The position numbers were made by a program, and so were the translations under genes. A DNA stretch of 64,000 nucleotides from Wurfbainia villosa (taxonomy: Eukaryota > Streptophyta > Magnoliopsida > Zingiberales > Zingiberaceae). The notes below the pieces were generated by a model. The model saw nothing but the letters and a program-made list of their open reading frames with translations, was not told where the DNA came from and made no database searches. Shown here piece by piece: positions 12,512-25,096 of this stretch; positions within the stretch are counted from its first letter, which is position 1; each line of letters begins with the position of its first letter. Location of the stretch: assembly GCA_025175895.1 (NCBI GenBank), contig CM046001.1, positions 47,677,719 to 47,741,718 of the forward strand, read 5' to 3'.

Positions 12512-15500
12512 GGACTGCCCCAACCGCAAGTAGAACAAAGGTATATCTTTTGCTCTAGTCGTTGAAACATGTTTAGTGGTGTTAGCTACCGGCACCTGGT
12601 GTGTAGATATAGGAGCCACTGATCATGTCTGCAATACTTTGTAGGGGTTCCAGGAAACCAGACGACTGGCTGAGGGGGAGATTACCGTGTACTTGGGCGA
12701 TGCCACGAAGGTGGTGGCAATTGCAGTGGGAGACGTTCATTTATCTTTTGAGAAAAATAATGTTTTGGTTCTTAAGAATTGCCTTTATGTACCCTTATTT
12801 AGAAAGAATTTAATTTCAGTTTCTAAATTGTTTATGGATAGATATTCTATTTTCTTTAATGACAGAGTTGTTATAAAAAGGAATAGGGACATTATCTGTT
12901 CTGATGCATTGATAGGAAATTTGTACACACTTGAACCAAAAGCTCCCACGATGCAAATTGAAATTATTAACTCCTCTTCTAATTCCAATAAGAGAAAAGA
13001 ACCTTTGAAGATGAACCAAACATATCTTTGGCATCTTAGGCTTGGTCATATTAACCTAAGCAGAATTCAAAGGTTGATAGCTGATGGACCTCTGGGTTCA
13101 TTAGTGGTGGAGGATTTCCCAACCTACGAATCTTGCTTGGAGGGAAAAATGACCAAGAGGCCTTTTAAGGCCAATTGGTATAGAGGCAAAGATATGTTAG
13201 AATTGGTTCATTCTGATTTGTGTGGTCCTATATCTATCCAGGCTAGAGGTGGTTTTGAGTATTTTGTCTCTTTTATAGACGATTACTCGAGATATGGATA
13301 CATTTACCTGATGCGCCGCAAGTTTGAATGCTTTGACAAGTTCAAAGAATTCAAGGATGATGTGGAGAATCATCAAGGTAAAAGTATCAAGACACTACGA
13401 TCTGATCGTGGTGGTGAGTACCTCTTGGGAGAGTTTAGGAATTACTTATCAAAGGCTGGGATTCAATCCCAATTGACTACACCTGGCACACCCCAGCAGA
13501 ATGGTGTAGCAGAGCGAAGGAATAGGACTCTTGTGGAGATGGTTAGATCGATGATGAGTTATTCTGAGTTGCCAGATTCGTTCTGGGGATATGATCTAGA
13601 TACGGCGGTATATATTCTGAACTTGGTTCCATCTAAATTAGTGCCTTCTACTCCCACAGAATTATGGACTGGGCGAAAGCCTAGTCTAAGACATATTCGG
13701 ATATGGGGGAGTCCAGCACATGCTTTGGCAAGCAATCGGTAAGTTGGAACCTCGCATGTATACGTATATGTTCGTTGGCTATCCTAGAGGAACGAAGGGT
13801 GGTTTGTTTTATAGTCCAAGAGATCAGAGGGTGATCGTTAGCACGAATGCCAGATTTCTAGAGGAAGACTATGTGATGAGCCACAAGCCCAAGAGTAAAA
13901 TTGTTTTGGAGGAATTAAAAGGGGAAGTCACTTCTTTAGTACCACCGGTACAAGAGGATATACCACATGTCACTACACCACGTGTCGCAAAGGATACACA
14001 GGTGATACCTCGTCGTAGTGGGAGGGTTGTGAGACAGCCTGATAGATTCATATTCTTGGGAGAATCTTCTGATTTGGTCCCTGGCGAACATGAACCTGAT
14101 CCCTGGACATATGATGAGGCAATCCAAGATAAAGATGCGGTATCTTGGCAAAGTGCAATGAATGCTGAGATTGAATCTATGGATTCGAATCAGGTCTGGG
14201 AGCTAATAGAACCACCCGATGGTGTAAAAACCATTGGATGCAAGTGGATCTACAAAAGAAAGAGAGGAATAGATGGGAAGGTTGAGACCTTCAAAGAGAG
14301 GCTTGTTGCGAAGGGGTATACTCAGAAAGAGGGTATCGATTATGAGGAGACCTTTTCGTTGGTAGCCATACTTAAGTCTATCTTAATTCTCTTATGCATA
14401 GCAGCTCATATGGATTATGAGGTGTGGCAGATGGATGTCAAGACAGCTTTCCTTAATGGAAGTCTTGAGGAAAACATCTATATGAAGCAACCAGAGGGAT
14501 TCATTGCTAAAGGCAAAGAGCATCTTATGTGTAAGCTTAATCGGTCCATTTATGGATTGAAGCAAGCTTCGAGATCTTGGAACATCCACTTTGATGAGGT
14601 AATCCAGTCTTATGGATTTATTCAATGTCCGGATGAGTCTTGTGTATACAAGAGATGTGACGGAAATGTAGTGGTATTTCTTGTACTATACGTAGATGAC
14701 ATTTTGTTGATTGGCAACAATATCAAGGTGTTATCAGATGTAAGGGTATGGTTGTCCAAACAGTTTGATATGAAGGACTTGGGAGAGGTGGGACACATCC
14801 TTGGGATCAAGGTTATAAGGGATCACAGGAAAAGGATGTTGTGCTTATCCCAAGCTTCATACATAGACACGATTATGGATCATTTTAGCATACACAACTC
14901 TAAGAAGTGTTTTCTACCTTTCAGGCATGGAGTTCCTTTATCTAAGAAGATGTGTCCTAGAACATCTGAGGAGATAGAGGAGATAAAGGCGGTTCCTTAT
15001 GCTTCGGCAGTAGGAAGCCTCATGTATGTCATGCTATGTACGAGACCAGATATCTGCTTTACCGTGGGCATGGTTAGTAGATATCAGAGTAATCCTGGAC
15101 AGGGACATTGGACTGCGGTAAAGCATATATTGAAGTACCTGAGAAGGACTAGGGATTATATGCTAGTTTACTGTGCACTCAATTGCTCCTCGTGGGTTAC
15201 ATGATTCGACTTCCAATCAGACAGGGATAACAGTAAGTCTACCTCAGGTTTTGTGTTTACTTTGGGAGGTGGAGCCATTGTATGGAGGAGTGTCAAGCAG
15301 AAATGCGTGGCGGATTCCACCATGGAAGCTGAGTATGTGGCGGCCTCTGAGGCGGCCAAAGAAGTTGTGTGGCTCAGGAACTTCCTGATGGACTTGGATG
15401 TGATTCCTGGTTTGCTCAGAACTATCATAATTTATTGTGATAATAGTGGTGCAGTTGCAAACTCGAAGCAACCACGAGCCCATAAGGCAAGTAAGCACAA

Positions 15501-15666
15501 AGAATGCAAGTACCACCTGATACGAGAAATCGTAAAGAGAGGAGAAGTTGTTGTGGCCAAGATTGCATCGGAGGATAACCTGGCAGATCCTTTCACTAAG
15601 ACCCTTCTGGCGAGAGCTTTTGATAGGCATGTGGAGGGAATGGGGATCATATGTATGACAGTTTAA
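12512..15666 (+). pseudogene. Element A pol: protease, integrase, reverse transcriptase, RNase H
   Basis: Continues the gag interrupted by B. The protease motif reads DIG (12606-12614) instead of D-T/S-G, a likely loss of catalysis. TAG at 12642 follows. Integrase keeps LWHLRLGH, HSDLCGP, DDYSRYGY and NGVAERR, but the first Cys of its zinc-finger CxxC is Tyr (YESC), whereas D has CESC. A frameshift near 13735 separates integrase from reverse transcriptase. RT runs in frame 13720-15204 with intact YVDD at 14689-14700. Compensating small indels near 15180-15204 introduce a TGA, then RNase H (EAEYVAASEA, IYCDNSGAVA) runs to the stop at 15664. RNase H is complete here, in contrast to D. Confidence 0.93.
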
Positions 15667-15688
15667 GGACATCATAGTCTTTTAGTAT

Positions 15689-15699
15689 AAGTGGGAGAT
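15689..15699 (+). other. Element A polypurine tract
   Basis: AAGTGGGAGAT lies directly before the 3' LTR, the normal start of plus-strand DNA synthesis. D shows the reverse complement at 28586-28595. Confidence 0.8.
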
Positions 15700-17600
15700 T
15701 GTTAGGATGTAAACTGAAAAGTCTATCTTTTGTATGAACATCTTTATTTTGAAATAAGAATCACATGATCATTGTTTGCATATTTTTATGGTTATTAATA
15801 TTGTCTAATACATTACATTGTAGATAACATGGTATGTGGTGTCACACGGGAGATCATATTATCGGCTCCTTGTAAAGTATAAGTAAAGGATCACAACCGA
15901 AATGGCTTTGGACAAACCATCGGAATGGTTGTAGTGTGATTTGGTATTGATTTGTCTTGACCATAGAATCACACTAGTGCACTTTGTGTGTATTGAGAAG
16001 GACCGACTTAGAGGTGATTCGATTTATTGCTGACTACATAATCGAATCGGACCTTGGATATTATTTTGTACATGCTCTTTATCCCGATATAATAACGGGC
16101 ACATATACTTAGAATTCATCTCTTTAATTTACCAATGGGCGAGATTTATAGATTAAATCGATAGGCTCGGTAAGTTGGGAGATGATATTATTTATATGGT
16201 GTGCCGTTGATTATAGGAGGAAACCGTGTCCTATATATTAGGATAATGATGTCCCCTTGAGGAGCTCATAAGGTTCATCATGTAAACCTGGCAGATGGAC
16301 TTGGTCCGACATGATGAAAAGGTTGAGTGGTACTACTCATGGAGTTAGATGTTGATTAATTAATGGTCAGTAAATTAATTAATCAACAAACATTCGAGAT
16401 CTTAAACACGGGGAAAAAATGTAAATATAATATATGGAGCCCATATTATTTTTTGGGAGTTGGTGAGGTAGATCAATGATAATCCTTTAGTGGATTGGAC
16501 TATCATTAATGGATCGGACTTTATGTGGGCTTGATCCATGGGTGGCCAAGATCCAACTCCTCCTCATGGTCCCTATTGTAGCCTATTAACACCACATGAA
16601 GCTTAGATCCAATGGATAGAAACAAAACTCTAGATCCAAAGGTAGAGATTCAATCTCTAAGATCCGACGGTTGAGATTAAATCTCTAGATCCGACGATTG
16701 TGATTAAATCCCTAGAACCAATGGTGGAGATTAAAAGGAGGCTTATCCCTAACTCTATAAAAGGAGAACAAGGGGTTGGCATGGAGAATAATTAAGGGAA
16801 GCAAAGGCATTGGAGTTGGCGGCAAGAGCTTGGAGCTAGGGTTGGGCTTGGCAGCACCTAATAAGGAAAGTTTTTCCTTGTTATCTTCTTCTTCCTCAAG
16901 TTGCCGGTGCCCCTTGAGCTCCTTCCAGCCCTTGGCCGACATCCAAAGTAGGTCCTCTCCTTCTCCTTGGCCGGTGGAACAAAGGCTTAGGGTCCTACCT
17001 TGAAGCTTTTGGCCGACAACCATTAATCTCCTCTTCATTCTTGGCCGGCGGCAAGCTCCATCCTTGGAGGTTGTTAGTTGGTTGAAAGAAGGAAAAGAGC
17101 TTTGTTTCTATTCTTCCTCTTGCTCGAAATGAGCAAGGAAGAAATATTGGCCATCTAGGAGCTTCAACTTTTGGTATATCGTCGCCCACACGACGTCCGA
17201 AAGGAGGAAGGTCATACATTATAAGATCGAGAGGTATATCGATTCTCTAATCTCTTTTGTAACTTGCTTGTATATGTTTTTTCAATTATCAGCATGATAT
17301 ATTCTATTTGTGGCTAAATAATACTTGGATCCCGAACATAAATACAAAAGCCGGCGATCCGGACATCGTCTATTCCATAGCTACTCGTAGAATAGAGGTT
17401 GGTCGCTTGAACAACAAGTTTATTCAAGTGACCTCTCTAAACAAATAGCACGACGATGACTTGGTTGCTTGGGCAATCCCTTTTGTCTAGGATTAAATTT
17501 TTTTAATACAGGGACATCGATGGAATCGCAATGAACAAGCAATCGAGGTGAAGTTGGAAGTGAAGTTTTCCCTCACGGACTCGAAAAGCTAAACCCTTCA
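15700..17600 (+). repeat. Element A 3' LTR (complete)
   Basis: 1901 bp, TGTTAGGATG...AAACCCTTCA, complete reference copy for this family in the window. It has TATAAAAG at 16756-16763 and the same tandem block upstream (about 16640-16735). It carries a short segment near 15935-15960 that the 5' LTR lacks. Confidence 0.94.
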
Positions 17601-19142
17601 CTTATTAGATCCTAATTGTGAAATTAAAGCTGTCTTAGGGACCCATGCTTGGACTTGTTTTCTATTATGGTATACAATTGACATATACGACTTGTTGGTC
17701 ATATTTGATCTAAATCCTATTCCGACCTTGTTGTACACGCCCCTTTGCGATCCAAGTAGTAGGTCAAGTCCCTTGGATCCCAAAGTAAACCTTTTCCAAT
17801 GTTTTCCTAAGATCTTCGACTTGTCCTTTCAAGAGTGAGTTCTCAACTTCGAGTTTGTCAACTCGAGTTGAGTCCTCCTCTTGAACTTGACTAGTCGAAG
17901 AGGTTAGGGAGACCTCATGTTTAAAGAGTTTAACCTCCTCAACTAAGGTCTCAACCTTGGACTTGGACTTAGCTAACTTTCTAGTTAAAAACTTAATTGC
18001 ATTATATAATGTATCAATTAAAGACCTACTTACCTTGAGTGAACCTTTTGAACCGGATACGGATCCATGGCTTGTCTTTAATAGAGACTCGTCGTCGGAT
18101 ATGGAGTCGGACTCTTCCTCTAGTTCGGACTCTTCCTTAGGTTCGGTCGGCTTAGCCATGATGACGGGGTTGTTGAGATCATCTTCCTCCTCTGACAATT
18201 CCTCCCACGTAGCATTGAGTGCTTTCTTGGACTTTTGTGCCTTGTTCTTGAGCATTGGACATTCCGACTTGATGTGACCCAACCTGTTACACTCATAGCA
18301 TCTATAGTTGGAATTTGATTTAGACTTACCTTCCTTGGATTGATTGATGTCTCATTTTTGGCTTTTAATCATCTTCTAAACTAGATTTACTAGTTCGGTC
18401 TCCATTTCATTGTCTATCTCTGACTCGTCCTCATCTTCTTCCTCCGGTGGTGGTTTTCTTTTGAGCTTCTTCTTCGGTCCTATAAACAAGGCAATACTTT
18501 TCTCGGCGGGGGTCGAATTAGACTGTTCACGAAGTTAAAATTTAGAAAGCATTTCATCAAGTCTAATCTTAGAAAGGTCCTTAGAAACCTTGTAGGCATC
18601 AACCATGGATGCCCACAAGGTAGTCCTAGAGAAAGCGTTAAGCACGTACCTTATGAATTCTTGATTTTCAACCTTCTGTCCGATCAAATGTAGTTTACGT
18701 ATTGCTTGGATCGATACATGCTTAGCCAATTGTGCATCTCGTGTTCTTGAATCTTAAAATCGCACAATTTATTAAACAATAGATCCCTTTTACATACCTT
18801 AGCATCGTCAGTTCCTTCATGTAGCTTGACGAGCTTGCTCCACAAGTCCTTCGCACTGATTAAGGGGCCAATGCAGTTGAGCTCTTCCTTGGACATGCCA
18901 CACTATAGGATTTGTGTAGCTTTGGCATCGACTTCCACTTGGCGTCTCATGGCATTTGTCCATTGATCACAATCCAACGATTCACCAACTCCATTAGTCG
19001 GAAGTGTGAACCCGGTTTGAATTACGATCCACATCTCTACTTGGGTTTTTAAATAGCAGTCCATCCGACCCTTCCAGTAACGGAAGTTGTCTCCATTGTA
19101 AAATGGGGGTTGGGCGATGCTAAACCCTTTGAGATGGGCCAT
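17601..19142 (-). pseudogene. Element E gag (SIRE-type), truncated by A
   Basis: Starts at the ATG at 19142 (MAHLKGFSIAQPPFYNGDNF), a typical Sirevirus Gag start. There is an in-frame TAG at 18905-18903, a frameshift near 18730, and more breaks around 18535 and 18350. The zinc knuckle CYECNRLGHIKSEC (CX2CX4HX4C) lies at about 18290. After it come an acidic stretch (17960-18240) and a probable coiled coil rich in K/E/L (17764-17960). The last readable part contains LLLGSQRGVYNKVGIGF, the usual end of Sirevirus gag before pol. Element A cuts the frame at 17601. Gag would form the particle; this copy cannot encode it. Confidence 0.88.
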
Positions 19143-19323
19143 TTAGAAAGAAAAAGTGAACCTCGCAAAAAAACAAAAATGACAAAAGTTACCAAGACTC
19201 TCGTCTTGGATTAGTAGTGCGGGAGATAGGAATTAAATGAAACGGAAAATGCTATGAAACTAATACGAAAAGAAACTTAACAAGATGCTAGATTGGTGGT
19301 CACACCAAATTGTAGCACCCCCA

Positions 19324-19334
19324 CTCTGATACCA
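19324..19334 (-). other. Element E primer-binding site
   Basis: CTCTGATACCA on the + strand is the reverse complement of TGGTATCAGAG, the initiator-Met type PBS, just inside the LTR edge at 19337. Confidence 0.9.
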
Positions 19335-19476
19335 ATTGTTGGATTGTAAAAAGAGCGCTAGAGGGGGGGGGGGTGAATAGCACACATGAATTCTTTTCGT
19401 CGATACGATTAAAACACAAGCAAGAGTTAAATGCACAGCAGAAAATAAATGAACAAGGCTTGGTTTTACTTGGTTC

Positions 19477-21306
19477 TATTAGTGAAAGCCCTAGAGCCAA
19501 TCATGTGATGATTTTTTTATGGACTTTATTGTATCATATTCCTATTAATAAAGGCATGGTTATTATATTTATTTGTATTACTGTCAAATAACTAAGTATA
19601 ATAACGTCCTTGAGTAGTAGGTTCTTATCTATATCAATCGATTGGTTGAATCGATAATAAGATGATATAGAGAACACTACTCTTAATCATTTCTAGTCAA
19701 GTATTAACATTCAGGGACAATGTTAATGCGTAGAGATTAGCATGTAGGTCAACACGATGACTTGATCTCACAAGTCATGGATATGAGATATCAAGTTGAC
19801 ACATGGGTATGCATTGGAGAATGTATACTGAATGACCCACCATGAGAAAGTATCATGGATCGTTATATGAGTATCATATACTTTCTCATGTGGCTATTAG
19901 TATGACTATTAGTCCTTAGACGTGAAGTCACCATGGTTTCCTACATAAGGAGTTGCATACTTTGGCTTCGTCAAACGTCACCCGTAAATGGGTGGACTAT
20001 AAAGGCGATTACTGGGTATGTAACAAATTATGCGGAGGGATGTGAGTGATGTAGATGGGATCTATCCCTCCTATATGACGGGAGTGACATCGTTATTCTT
20101 GATAGAGTGAGACCACGAAGTGCATGACCATGCCCAAATGAGTCAATATGAGATATTGAGCTCATTTGATTAGAGTGAGTCTACTTGGAGTTCAAGATAT
20201 AGATTGTACCGAGGATGACACGGTCTATGCCTCAATTAGTCAATCTAGATGTCAAGGATAGAGGGACATTGTCACATATTGTGAGAGTCACAATTAGTAG
20301 TCACAAAGGTGATGTTGCATCTCAACATTCTTGTAACTTGGGTAGCAATGATGTGTTGCTAGATACTGCTCATTGCTTATGTTTCTAAATCGGTTTAGAA
20401 GCATCGCCAACGTTACAAGAACCTATAGGGTCACACACAAAGGGCAATTAGATGGAGATAAGGTTCATATGATGAACCATGAGGATTAGGTTCATGGGAT
20501 GAACCAAATTGGATTAAGAGTAATCCAAATTAGACTAATTGAGTTAGACTCAATTTGATTCAAGTGTTGAATGAGTCTAATTTAGATTTAATTCATTGAG
20601 TCAATTTAAATTAATGAATAGAGATTCATTAAATCAAATTGACTTGGATCAAGTGGTTAGATTTGATCAACCATGGGAGATAAGAGGTCAAGTTTGACTT
20701 GACTTGAGAGGGAAGATGAATGGTCAATTTTGACTTGACCAATTGCCATGTCATGGTGACATGGCATGGGGGCTGGCCAATGATGGTGTTCCACATCATC
20801 ATGGACTTATCATGTGGTGCCATCTCATGAGGGAGACCAAGAGCCATTGGCTCTTGGAGTTACATGCATGCATGTGGCCCCCCCAACAATTAGTGGCCGG
20901 CCACTTTTTTTTTTCATTAGATGGGTGAAGTTATTTTGGGTAACTTTATCTTCTTCTTCCTTGGATCTTCTTCCTCTCAAGCTTGCTCTCCCAATCCTCT
21001 CTTTGGCTGAAACTCTCAAGGGTGCTAGCACACTCTAAGGTTTCTTCTCCACCATTTGTTCGTGTGGATACTTGTAGAGTATGCACTTGACACTCTTCGA
21101 GATCCGACAAAGTGTTTGGACGAGCGGGATAAGCGAAGGGCATCGCTACGAGGGTAATGCTCTCACCATTTAGATCTATGGTAGATCTAGGTTTTTCATA
21201 ACACATAAATGTAGTTTTATTTTATACCTTCCCACGGATCCGTGGCCAGGCTTCCAAGGTTTCCGCAACGCAAAAAGTGCTTTTTGCGGCTCGGTTAGAC
21301 CCAACA
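19477..21306 (+). mobile_element. Element F: solo LTR of family B
   Basis: 1830 bp, collinear with both B LTRs, flanked by the exact TSD GGTTC (19472-19476 and 21307-21311). There is no internal region, so the element was reduced to one LTR by recombination between its two LTRs. Its first two bases are TA rather than TG, a likely point mutation after insertion. Small frames inside (20629-21206) are shadows. Confidence 0.95.
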
Positions 21307-22560
21307 GGTTCATAGCCTACCGGCTACTAATCCAAGGCCCTAGCGGTCTGTGACCACGTACGGAGGGAAATTCACTAAAACTTCTCCTCCTCGTTGGAGG
21401 TAGGAGATGACGATTACAAAACTTCGAGAAATCTCGAGGTAGAGAGACAAACCTCCTCTTCTCATTACGATAAAAGCTAGATAAAAGAAATGAAATACAA
21501 CAATTAGAAATAACAAAATATGAAACTGATACCAACGACTAAGAGGGTGAAGGTTGAGCTGGTATCGTCGGTGTTTCGGTAGCGCTTCGTCATCGTACAG
21601 TTGTCGTAGAAGAGTAGCGTTGTGAAGGTTTTTCCTTTAGAACCGAAGCTCCGATACCACTTGAAGGTAGGAAACTTCGCTTCCCACTTCAACTCGGTCG
21701 CTTGTTCATGGCGATCCCATCGACGTCCCCGGATTAAAAAAAAGTAAATCATAGACAAAGGGATCACCCAAGCAACTATTTCATCATCGTGCTATTCGAT
21801 TAGAGTGGTCACTTGAACAAACTTGTTGTTCAAGCAACCAACCTCTATTCTACGATTAGCCACGGAATAGACGATGTACGGATCACCGCCTTTGTGTTTA
21901 TATTCGGGGTCCAAGTTATTTTAGCCATAAAACAGAATATATAACGTATATATGATTGAAGAACAATTATAAACATATTACAAAAGAAAATAGACAATCG
22001 ATATACCTCTCGATCTTCTATTGTATGTCCTTCCTCCTTTTGGACGTCGTATGGGCGACGATCTACCAAAAGTTGAAGCTCCTAGATCACCAATCTTCCT
22101 TCGTTGCTCACTCCGAACAAGAGGAAGAATAAGAAACAAAGCACTTCTCCTTCTTTCAACCAACCACCAAGCTCCAAGCTTGGTGCTTGCCGCCGGCCAA
22201 GAAGGATTGGATGAAGAAGATGGATGTCGGCCAAGAGCTCCAAGGGAAGACCCTAAGCCTTGTTTCCACCAGCCAAGGAGAGGAGAAGGATTAGGTTTGG
22301 ATGCCGGCCAAGGAAGGGGTGAAGGAGATGGGCGCCGACCCCAAGGAAGAAGAAGAAGAAAGGAAATAAATTCCTTATTTGTGGCCGCCCAAGCCTTCAA
22401 ACACTAAGCCTCCCAAACCCTAATCCTATCTCTATTCTAATTCCTCCTTGCCGCCCACCCTAAAGCCTCCTTTTATAGAGTTAGGGATAATCCTTGTTTT
22501 AATCTCCACGATTGGTTCTAGGGATTTAATCTCAACTGTCGGATCTAGAGATTTAATCTC

Positions 22561-23647
22561 TGTTGGTGCAGGGGCACTAGAAAATCGAACCTTGATTTTG
22601 ATGATGGCAAAGATTCAAAGTTAAGCTATTTTGTTATCTCATGTGATATGCTAAGTATGCAGGAAGTTTTTAAGCTAAGCCAAAGGTCGAGCGACATCCG
22701 GAGAATCTCAAGTTGAGAAACCGTGGTGGTCAGACGACACCAGGAGAACCTCGGGGAGTCGAGGAACCTCGGTGGTGACCGAAAGCTAAGCGATAGGTCA
22801 AGAGGACCAAAGGTAAGCTCCGTGTGTGGAGCGGTGGTAAGGATGCATCCTCGGTTAGAGGACAACCCTAGGCATCGATCCAACTAAGGCTTCCGGAGGA
22901 ATGCCAAAGTCGAGATCGGACAGTCAAAGGACTGTCACACTGCATGGCATTATGCATCTATTATACTAATCTTGTATTGCAGGAATTCTCAAGTCGCAGA
23001 GTCAATCGAGATGTCGATCATGATCAAGGCGGACTACTAAGAGGATCGATCGATGATGTAGGACGAATCACCAAAGGTCAAAGAGATAGAGATTGATGCC
23101 GCCACCTCAGGATAAGATAAGCCACCACTTCAAGATAAGATAAGTCGCCACCTCAAGATAAGATAAGCTGCCACCTCAAGATAAGATCCATGAGTTTTGG
23201 ATCTGGATCGGGACAAATTCCAAGGTGTAAATCTATAAAAGGAGGGGAGGACTCGAACCCAAATTCAAGAATCTCTCATGTGCTCGTGCTCTCTACAACG
23301 TTACTCTGACCGTGCGTCATCTTCTAATTAATTATCGGTATTATTATATTTCTATACTTAATTTTTATAAGGACCGGTAAGGTTGTTACCGACCTTATAA
23401 TCATTGTAATCGTCTTGTCTCTTACCTCCAACGAGGAAGAGACTTTTAGTGATTGCCCTTCGGAAGCGATCAAGGATCGCAGAGCCTTGGATTAGCAGTC
23501 GGTGGGCTGTGAACCGAGTAAAAAGCTTTGTGTCTTTCTTGTGTTTATCTTTTGTTTTCCGCTGCGTACTTAGTTTTAATTGTCGAAAAAGAAAAGTTTT
23601 CACTAACGCTATTCACCCCCCCTCTAGCGTTTCAAATCGATCCAACA
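22561..23647 (+). repeat. Element C 5' LTR
   Basis: TGTTGGTGCAGGGGC...GATCCAACA. TATAAAAG lies at 23234-23241, the probable promoter; the 3' LTR copy has mutated to TTTAAAAG. AGATAAGATAAG-type repeats of about 28 bp lie at 23105-23190. The end contains CTATTCACCCCCCCTCTAGC. Confidence 0.95.
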
Positions 23648-23649
23648 AT

Positions 23650-23661
23650 TGGTATCAGAGC
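23650..23661 (+). other. Element C primer-binding site
   Basis: TGGTATCAGAGC, intact initiator-Met type PBS, three bases inside the LTR end. Confidence 0.93.
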
Positions 23662-23829
23662 GGGGGCGCTCAGATTCAGTGCAACCACCAATCGAGCATT
23701 TTCTTTTCTTTATTTTTATTTTTTATTTTTAATTATCTCCTGCACTACTAATCCAAGACCAAGTCTAGGGACTTTTTGGTTTGTATTTTTTTTTTTACGA
23801 GTATTAGAAGACCATTGACCGAGCTAACC

Positions 23830-25096
23830 ATGGAAGAGTATCGCTCAATGCCTAAAGGTAACAATGTCAATTTAAATTTTAAATTCCATATTATTTGTTT
23901 CAAGTGTAGGGAGAGAGGACACTATAAAAATAAGTGTCCTACTCGTAAGACTCGAACTACAAAACCGGCGGCAAAGGAGACACCATTGCCAGGAGTACGG
24001 AAGAACAAGGAGCACATCAAGTGCTTCGGGTGCGGAAGATTCAGCCACTACAAGAATCAATGTCCGGAGAAAAAGGTTAGTAAAATTAATAATTTTGAAA
24101 AGTTGAGTTTTAGAATAGTTGATAATTTAGATAAATTGTGTAATTGTTGTCAATTAAATAATACAATTAATAATTCAACTAATAAAAAATTAATTAATTC
24201 AGATTTAATAAGTTTAAATAATAATAATAACAATATCATGGAAGAAAATGATCAAATTAATCTTTCATTTGATAAAATTAACCAAGAGGTTAATCAAATT
24301 TTTAGTTTAATTAACATAGATCTTGATCAAGTTAAGGATAAAACCAACCTAGGACTTAATCAGAATAATCAAAACCTTGATCAGAATAATCAAACCATAG
24401 GACAGAATCATCAAATCCTAGATTTGATTAATCTAGATAATTCCGAATTAAAAAAATTCTATTTTGAAAAATTCAACCATAAAAAATTCGAAATTAACTT
24501 TAAAAAATTCCAAAGATAATCTAAATAATTCTAATAATAATTCTACTTTTAAAAACTCTAATAATCTTATCTTAAATAATTCTAATAATAATTCTCCCTC
24601 TAAAAACTCTAACAATCTTATCTTAAATAATTCTACCTTTAAAAACTCTAGCAATCTTATCTTAAATAATTCTAATAATAATTCTACCTTTAAAAACTCT
24701 AACAATCATATCTTAAATAATTCTAACAATAATTCTACTTTTAAAAAGTCTAATAATCTTATCTTGAAAAAGTCTAATAATATTATTTTGAAAAATTCTA
24801 ATAATCCTATTTTAAATAATTCACAATCTAACTTAATTAAAAATTCAAAATTAGTTAATCAAACCAATAAAATTAATTATAATAGAGTACCATTTGATTT
24901 TACACAAATTAATAATCTAGCAATTAAACCTTCAACTTTTAAAAATTCAACTAATAAATATGTAGACTTGGGTTACAAGTCTAAGCTAACCAAAAATCAA
25001 GACAGTAAAATTTGTAAACCTAATTATAATAAAGTATCTTATAACTATGGAACAAATAAAAGTTCACCCAAGAAAATAACCATTTCTTTAAATTGA
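23830..25096 (+). pseudogene. Element C gag-like frame: two zinc knuckles and Asn/Gln-rich tail
   Basis: From ATG 23830 the frame runs to 24519, then continues in a second frame (about 24464-25096), so one frameshift breaks it. Two CX2CX4HX4C knuckles stand near the N terminus, CFKCRERGHYKNKC and CFGCGRFSHYKNQC; these bind nucleic acid in Gag proteins. The usual capsid part is absent. The rest is very rich in Asn, with some Gln and Ser: first QNNQNLDQNNQ-type stretches, then a DNA-level tandem array (about 24530-24800) giving repeats of LILNNSNNNSTFKNSNN. The end keeps a KVSYNYGTNK motif like the VPFNYGTISRYK of L. I infer a nucleocapsid-like RNA-binding protein with a low-complexity tail; whether it was ever translated whole is unknown. 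Confidence 0.8.

Larger units (their letters stand above)
1..17600 (+). mobile_element. Element A: Ty1/copia LTR retrotransposon, left end cut by window, containing nested element B
   Basis: Two matching LTRs (1-1774 and 15700-17600) bracket a PBS, a gag remnant, then protease, integrase, reverse transcriptase and RNase H in that order, which is the copia order. The 3' LTR shows that about 106 bp of the 5' LTR lie left of the window. Element B (3210-12511) splits the gag region; without B and its duplicated 5 bp the visible element is about 8.3 kb. It is the same family as minus-strand element D. The right edge abuts the gag of element E, so A probably inserted into E. Its TSD cannot be checked because the left flank is missing. 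The coding region has stops, frameshifts and gag deletions, so this copy is dead. Confidence 0.93.

Noticed and set aside
24448..24705. Leu/Glu/Phe repeat protein on the minus strand
   Set aside because: Exact antisense shadow of the Asn-rich repeat array of C.
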